Source of the DNA: Nemertoderma westbladi
Taxonomy: Eukaryota > Xenacoelomorpha > Nemertodermatida > Nemertodermatidae
Assembly (NCBI GenBank): GCA_032718475.1
Contig: JAUCBJ010000620.1
Location: 1 to 23,294 of the forward strand
Length of the DNA: 23,294 nt
Direction of reading: 5' to 3'
Shown here: positions 18,599 to 23,294 of the stretch, piece by piece
Position numbering within the stretch: position 1 is the stretch's first letter
Layout of the letters: each line of letters begins with the position of its first letter
Position numbers and translations under genes: made by a program
The notes under the pieces: model-generated
What the model saw: the letters and a program-made list of their open reading frames with translations, nothing else
Databases searched by the model: none
Told to the model about the DNA's origin: nothing

Positions 18599-20157
18599 CA
18601 CTTTTGCTTTATATTTACGCCTACAGTGAAGAAAAATAATAATTCCTATGTAAGAAAGTGTTATCTTCGATTCGTGGTACTGTAGTAGTTGGTATAACCG
18701 CTAATTAGCCTTTAAAGGCTGATGACTCATAAAGGTAATTATTTTTCACAATTTTAAACTTTTTAGAACCGGTAATTGATGTTGCAAGTAGTTTAGAATA
18801 AACAAACTACGATTGTAAAATATATTATGATTATAATACAGTAGTATATGCAATAAACCAGTGAACAACCAAGGTTAATTAACCTATTCCTGAAGTCAGT
18901 AGTTAGTATTACACAAATCGAGTCGATTAAGCGCATTTCCGCGAATTCCATTTCCATGATACTTTGGTCAACGCAACGCAACGGTGTGATTCCAATTACT
19001 GTATACCTGGCTGTTACTGGAGTTTCTAACTAATTCCGGTGAGCCACCATTAAGGGATTCACGCACAAAAACACAAGCATCAACAATAGTGAAATGCTGC
19101 AAAAACCATTAAATTAGATAGCGTAAGGGTTTTTATTCATTTGTAACTTTACTTTCATTTGGGACTCTTTGATGTGCACGCACTGTTGCAGTGTACGCAA
19201 GTTGACTTGCAGTTACATTATAAAGGAATACAAATTTTCTTCATAATTTTACATTGATATATTATCGACAGAATGTATTAATTAATTATATTTTCATAAA
19301 TATTTGAATTGGTGTATTTCAGTTAGCATTCATAGGGTGACTTTAAATAGACGTTAGAAAGCCTAATAAATGCGTGGTTAATTCGAGCATTGAATTCAAA
19401 TTTATAATAATTCATGAACTCCGTTTAATAAATGAAAATAATGGATATTTCTATCCCGCTTCAAAGATTTATTTAATAAGAGGGTCGAGATCGGCACGGA
19501 AACGTCCAGTTATTGTCGGGGCAGAAGCATCGCCGTCCATCTTGCTGGCCAACGCCGACACAAGGGTGGGACAGTAGAGTCAGGAACTCATATCATAAAC
19601 AATTTCAAAATCAGTTTAATTATTTTATATTATTTAATTCCCTTGTATGGTTTAAATTTCACGCCCTTTGCTCATTTGATAATATAAACCGCGAAAACTT
19701 TTGATTACTATTAAAATTCATTCACCTGGAATTAGTAATAAATTAACATTCGGCCATACCTTTACTGATAAGGCTATCAGCTGTATAAAATATTTAACAC
19801 ACACTAATGCTGCCCTATGAAGAATTTCAAGTTTGTAAGGGGTGGAGTTTAGGCAGTAGGGCCTAAGCAAACAGTATGGGTGTACTACTGTAAGTCCAAT
19901 AATCTTTGCAACCTCATCGATTTATACTAAGCCTGTGTAGAAATCCATTACATAAGCCATTTTTCATCATGAACACCAGCTGTTATTGGTGTAATTTTAC
20001 CATTGCGTCTATGGCACCTTTCGTTTATTCCATTCTTTGCAAAAACTAATGACTGCATTTTTCTGAAATTTGCTTTATACACCCATTCACACCATACACT
20101 ACAGGAGGGTACTAAAAACAACACAATTTGCCGGATTGTTTCGGAGCCTTTCGTGTG
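18599..20157. other. Non-coding stretch
   Basis: No gene is supported. The 19480-19580 segment is GC-richer and open in more than one frame (CCAACGCCGACACAAGG), which suggests a dispersed repeat fragment. The segment 19948-20157 reads on the minus strand as an ORF that begins in the adjacent CAAA/GACA tract and may also be a dispersed repeat. Confidence 0.45.
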
Positions 20158-20193
20158 ACAAACAAACAAACAAAGAAACAGACAGACAGACAC
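20158..20193 (+). repeat. (ACAA)n/(GACA)n microsatellite
   Basis: Four-base ACAA units grade into GACA units over 36 bp. Confidence 0.85.
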
Positions 20194-21093
20194 GCTTTTC
20201 TTACAGTAAGTAAATCTGAAGATTTACAAATTAATATATTATTTCATAAATTGGCTGACATACTAAATATACGTGTGGGGGATGTTACATTAATCATTAA
20301 TCGATTCCCTATTTAAATCTCCAGTTTTTCTTGATCGGGCAGTAAAATTCCAGAGCTAAAACCTATATATGTGGATTCGATAATTAATTGTCCTGAAGAC
20401 GACATGTCGCAGACTGCTGAATCCGCAGAGCTAGATCAATATCTCAATCAATACCACGAGGTAGAAGGACACCGGAGCCGATTATGGCACTATGGTTTAT
20501 CATTGAGTCATCATGAAAGTCATAAGGGATAGGGAGTTGTGCCGGCGCAACTTCATCGATAAGCCATCGATAGCTTTCTTGATGAAGGCTAAACTGCAGC
20601 ATGTCGATTCTGGATTGAGTGGTGGCAGTGTATTCTTGTTCTTAAGCAGGCATAGCAATGTCAACGAGGCTGCAGTGCCGCATGTTAGAGGGATAACGTG
20701 CAGTTAGGTGCAGCCATCACGTTACCTACAACGAAAGACAGACGGCTAGCCATCATGCGTCCCACAAATGCATATTTAAGATCCTTAACGCATTATTTTG
20801 AAAGAGGAACTAGAAAATATAGCGCCCCAAGATCTCGGCACTTTCCTAGTTCAACCCTGTTCGAATAACCACACTCGTGTTCAGTGTAAAAATAAGTGCA
20901 ATACTACTTCAGTAAGTAATTAGGTTATTAATAATTTACTTTCTAACTATTCACTGTGTAATTGCGTTGTATAAAGTGTATGTAATGTACCTGTGTATAT
21001 TTACATTATTATCGTTAAGTCGGGCATGATCACGCTCTCGGTAAAGTTGTACACTGTAATTATGTTTTATATTGGTTTTAGTTTGGAAGCTTG

Positions 21094-21153
21094 CTGGGCC
21101 GAGTAACTCAAAAAAAATTTGAGATTGACCTTGAAATCCACTACTCGGCCCAG
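21094..21153. repeat. Short perfect inverted repeat
   Basis: CTGGGCCGAGTA at 21094-21105 and its exact complement at 21142-21153, with a 36-bp spacer. It could be a hairpin or a very short MITE relic. Confidence 0.6.
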
Positions 21154-21339
21154 GTGTTTATGTGTGATATCGTTTGTTACCAAGTAACATACATGTAAAG
21201 AGATGAGAACCAATAAGCCCAATATTTGTCAATCTACACCACTCTTCCAATTTTTGAAATATATTTTTTGATTTTCGTTGTTGGGTGTAGGTATTCGAAT
21301 TAGGCAAAAAGTTGGCCTTTGCAACACTCACTCAAAATT

Positions 21340-21376
21340 AATCTTGTACACTTATTAATTGCCATTGTACAAGATT
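21340..21376. repeat. Short perfect inverted repeat
   Basis: AATCTTGTACA at 21340-21350 and TGTACAAGATT at 21366-21376, an 11-bp stem with a 15-bp loop. Confidence 0.55.
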
Positions 21377-21646
21377 TCTATAGCCATCTACAGTATGTAT
21401 ACCATGTCCCGTAATATAGTGTCATTTTCTGATGACACGGACCCCCCCCCCAGATTTTTCTACAAATATTTATCACATTGTTTGAAATTTGAAATTCTTC
21501 ACATTAGTCGTTCAAAGATTGCAAGAATTATCGATCGCTGCAGGCCATTTATTCTATTAAATAAATACACAAAATTCTAGAATGTGTTATTTATTATATA
21601 GGTTTATTTATGAATAGCTACGACAAATCAACGGATTTAATTAAAG

Positions 21647-21723
21647 AGGCTTAAACAATATAATTAAATAGGATTCAACGAATAGAATGTTCTTCAAGTA
21701 TGTCGAAGAGGCTGCTATTGTTA
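21647..21723 (-). repeat. Left 77-bp inverted repeat (antisense 3' end)
   Basis: Begins AGGCTTAAACAATATAATTA and ends GCTGCTATTGTTA. It pairs with 23120-23196 at 74 of 77 positions without gaps. Confidence 0.9.
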
Positions 21724-21727
21724 TTGC

Positions 21728-23168
21728 TCGAAGTGCGAGCTATTTTTTCTGGGTCCAGAGTCTGACGATGATCGAGCCCTGATTCAGGAAGATTTCAATA
21801 GAGTTTGTGGCGGAAAGATCCAGTTACCTTCAGCTGACCAACTGATTATGCTAGGGGCCCCAATCGGATCGGAGGCTATAGAGTCCTGTCTGACTGACAA
21901 GATAAACGACTTGGCCTTGATTAGCGACCGGCTTCATCTCCTTGACAGCCACCATGGATTCTTCTTGCTTAGGAACTCTTTCGCAATCCCTCGCCTGCTA
22001 TATTACCTCCGCTCTGCTCCATGTTTTCGATTCCCCAGCTTCTGGAAAGATATTACGATACACTGCAGTCTGCGTTGGTAATAGCAAACGTCAGTATCAG
22101 TGACAATTCGTGGATACAGGCCTGTTTACCAGCTCATTCAGGTGGGTTGGGCCTAAGCTCAGCCATACAGCTCGCCCATTCTGCCTATCTGGCCTCTGCG
22201 GCTGCATGTGCTGAACTTACCGGCTGTCTTTTCACTGCCGCTGCGCCTACTCCATCTCGAACACCTTAACTGATCACGCCTATGAGCTCTGGAAGAGATC
22301 GGTGGCCACCGATTGCGAGCAACCTTCAGCGTCCTCTGTAAACATGCAGAAGACTTGGACAAACCCGATCCACGAAGAGAACCTTGCGTCACTTCGCCGC
22401 ACCGCTTCTCCGAAGAATATCGCTCGACTAAACTCTTTAGATGACCCTGTCGCCGGTTGCTGGATAGACATGCTACCATCGTCATTGCTAGGTTTAAAGC
22501 TTACTGACAGTCAGCTCCGCATCTCAATCGCTACTCGACTAGGCTGTCGAGTCACAGAACAACACACATGCGCCAGATGCGGTAAGGAAGTCGATACCGA
22601 CGGCCTACATGGCTTGTCCTGCCAGAGGAGCTTGGGACGGATTCCGCGCCACACGGTGCTAAATGACATCATAAAGTGCGCACTCTCCTGCTGTGGTGTT
22701 CCGTCCATCCTGGAGCCACCAGGCCTCTGTCGAACGGATGGTAAACGCCCAGACGGCATGACCCTCATCCCTTGGTCGTGCGGTAAGTCCCTGACGTGGG
22801 ACGCGACGGTCGTAGACCCTCTGGCGCCCAGCCATCTCGCTACCAGTCTATCCGCAGGAGGTCGGGTTGCCGAGGAGCAAGAAGAGACCAAATCCAGAAA
22901 GTACGAAGAACTAGTAGACTGAGGATACCTCTTCGCACCAGTAGCCTTCGAAACGCTTGGCCGGCCAGGACCAGCAACAACCTCATTCCTGAAAGAGGTC
23001 AGCAGGAAGATTCGACAAGCAACACAGGAACACCGGTCTCATCGATTCCTGCTGCAAAGACTCCTGATAGCCATCCTAATCGGCAACCCGGCCTCGATCC
23101 TAGGAACTGTAGACTCTACTAACAATAGCGGCCTCTTCGACATAATTGAAGAACATTCTATTCGTTGA
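21728..23168 (+). pseudogene. RT thumb and restriction-like endonuclease of an R2-type element
   Basis: The coding begins just after the RT catalytic core, at a motif D/E-like KCELFFLGPE and MLGAPIGSEA. It runs through a thumb-like region (FFLLRNSFAIPRLLYYLRSA, then SGGLGLSSA) and ends in a C-terminal domain. That domain has a zinc knuckle CX2CX9HX3C (Cys codons 22569, 22578 and 22620, His 22608), then RH, then EPPG, KRPDG (Asp 22752-22754) and WDATVVD (Asp 22800-22802). This order and the PD-X15-D spacing match the restriction-like endonuclease of R2/R4/NeSL-type elements, which nicks the target. Frameshifts occur near 22028 and 22258, and an in-frame TGA lies at 22920-22922. The same frame then stays open (YLFAPVAFETLG and on) to TGA 23166-23168. 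The fragment is dead, but otherwise well preserved. The exact clade is unresolved. Confidence 0.75.
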
Positions 23169-23196
23169 ATCCTATTTAATTCTATTGTTTAAGCCT
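23120..23196 (+). repeat. Right 77-bp inverted repeat (native 3' end)
   Basis: Contains the final codons (NNSGLFDIIEEHSIR), the stop at 23166-23168 and 28 bp of 3' untranslated sequence ending GTTTAAGCCT. Confidence 0.9.
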
Positions 23197-23294
23197 TTTT
23201 ATAAGTTGGTTGGCAACAGCGGTATTCCTATCCAATATATCTGTTGCAAAGCTATTCATACTTAAACAAAATGTTCCAGAACATCGTGTATTTA
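23197..23294. other. AT-rich sequence to window end
   Basis: No feature is visible apart from the AGCTATTCATA word at 23250-23260. Confidence 0.5.

Larger units (their letters stand above)
20194..21646. other. Mostly non-coding, with two overlapping short ORFs
   Basis: A 42-codon ORF (20404-20532, starting MSQTAESAELDQYLNQYHEV) overlaps a 64-codon ORF (20513-20707) in another frame. The 20.40-20.71 kb block is GC-richer than its flanks, but neither peptide is recognised. Beyond it there is AT-rich sequence with two small inverted repeats listed separately and a C10 run near 21443. Confidence 0.45.
21647..23196 (+). mobile_element. R2-type non-LTR fragment bounded by inverted copies of its 3' end
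   Basis: About 1.4 kb of retrotransposon coding sequence is enclosed by 77-bp inverted repeats (21647-21723 and 23120-23196) that differ at only three positions. The right repeat holds the last codons, stop and 3' untranslated bases of the element itself. The left repeat is therefore an antisense copy of that same end. Beyond the repeats an AGCTATTCATA word also recurs in inverted orientation (21610-21620 and 23250-23260), hinting at longer homology broken by indels. I see no clean target duplication outside the repeats. Confidence 0.7.

Noticed and set aside
19948-20193. 81-codon minus-strand ORF (MSVCLFLCLFVCHTKGSET start) as a gene
   Set aside because: It starts inside a CAAA/GACA microsatellite and looks like part of a dispersed repeat. 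No domain is visible.
22920-22922. Selenocysteine or programmed read-through at the in-frame TGA
   Set aside because: Two upstream frameshifts in the same fragment make simple pseudogene decay the better explanation.

Overview
The window is eukaryotic, almost certainly from an invertebrate animal. It is AT-rich and has very low coding density. It carries animal-type non-LTR retrotransposon fragments, several MITE-like or foldback DNA elements, two tandem satellite arrays and long homopolymers. It shows no bacterial-style ORF packing or operons. Short self-complementary words such as AGGCCTA, ACCGGTA and TACAGTA recur. I associate these from memory with echinoderms and related marine deuterostomes, but that is a soft inference.

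Layout. 1-4.7 kb is non-coding, with three inverted-repeat elements: a foldback at 739-993, a MITE at 1967-2326, and a 421-bp element at 3769-4189. The last has CACAGTG/CACGGTG termini and a 5-bp duplication that point to the Transib/RAG transposon group. 4.77-4.85 kb is a poly-C repeat. 5.23-5.96 kb is the 5' end of an RTE-like non-LTR element with the start of its endonuclease. 8.99-9.46 kb is a second, diverged copy of the same leader. 10.69-12.31 kb is a 39-bp minisatellite that runs straight into a reverse transcriptase fragment (12.32-14.89 kb). That RT is split just after its FADD motif by a 1,407-bp, almost fully palindromic, hAT-like insertion with a perfect 8-bp duplication. 15.0-16.0 kb is a decayed second non-LTR element. 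16.45-17.42 kb is a ~147-bp satellite with a 292-bp dimeric higher-order unit, each monomer carrying a CTCF-like motif. A (ACG)n tract and a G22 run follow. 21.65-23.20 kb is the C-terminal part of an R2-type (restriction-like endonuclease) retrotransposon, enclosed by 77-bp near-identical inverted copies of its own 3' end.

No complete host gene could be recognised. Three short ORFs or possible exons (525-647, 7990-8103, 18332-18598) are listed at low confidence. All four retrotransposon coding remnants lie on the + strand and all are incomplete, so the window reads as a transposon graveyard with nested insertions rather than a working gene cluster.
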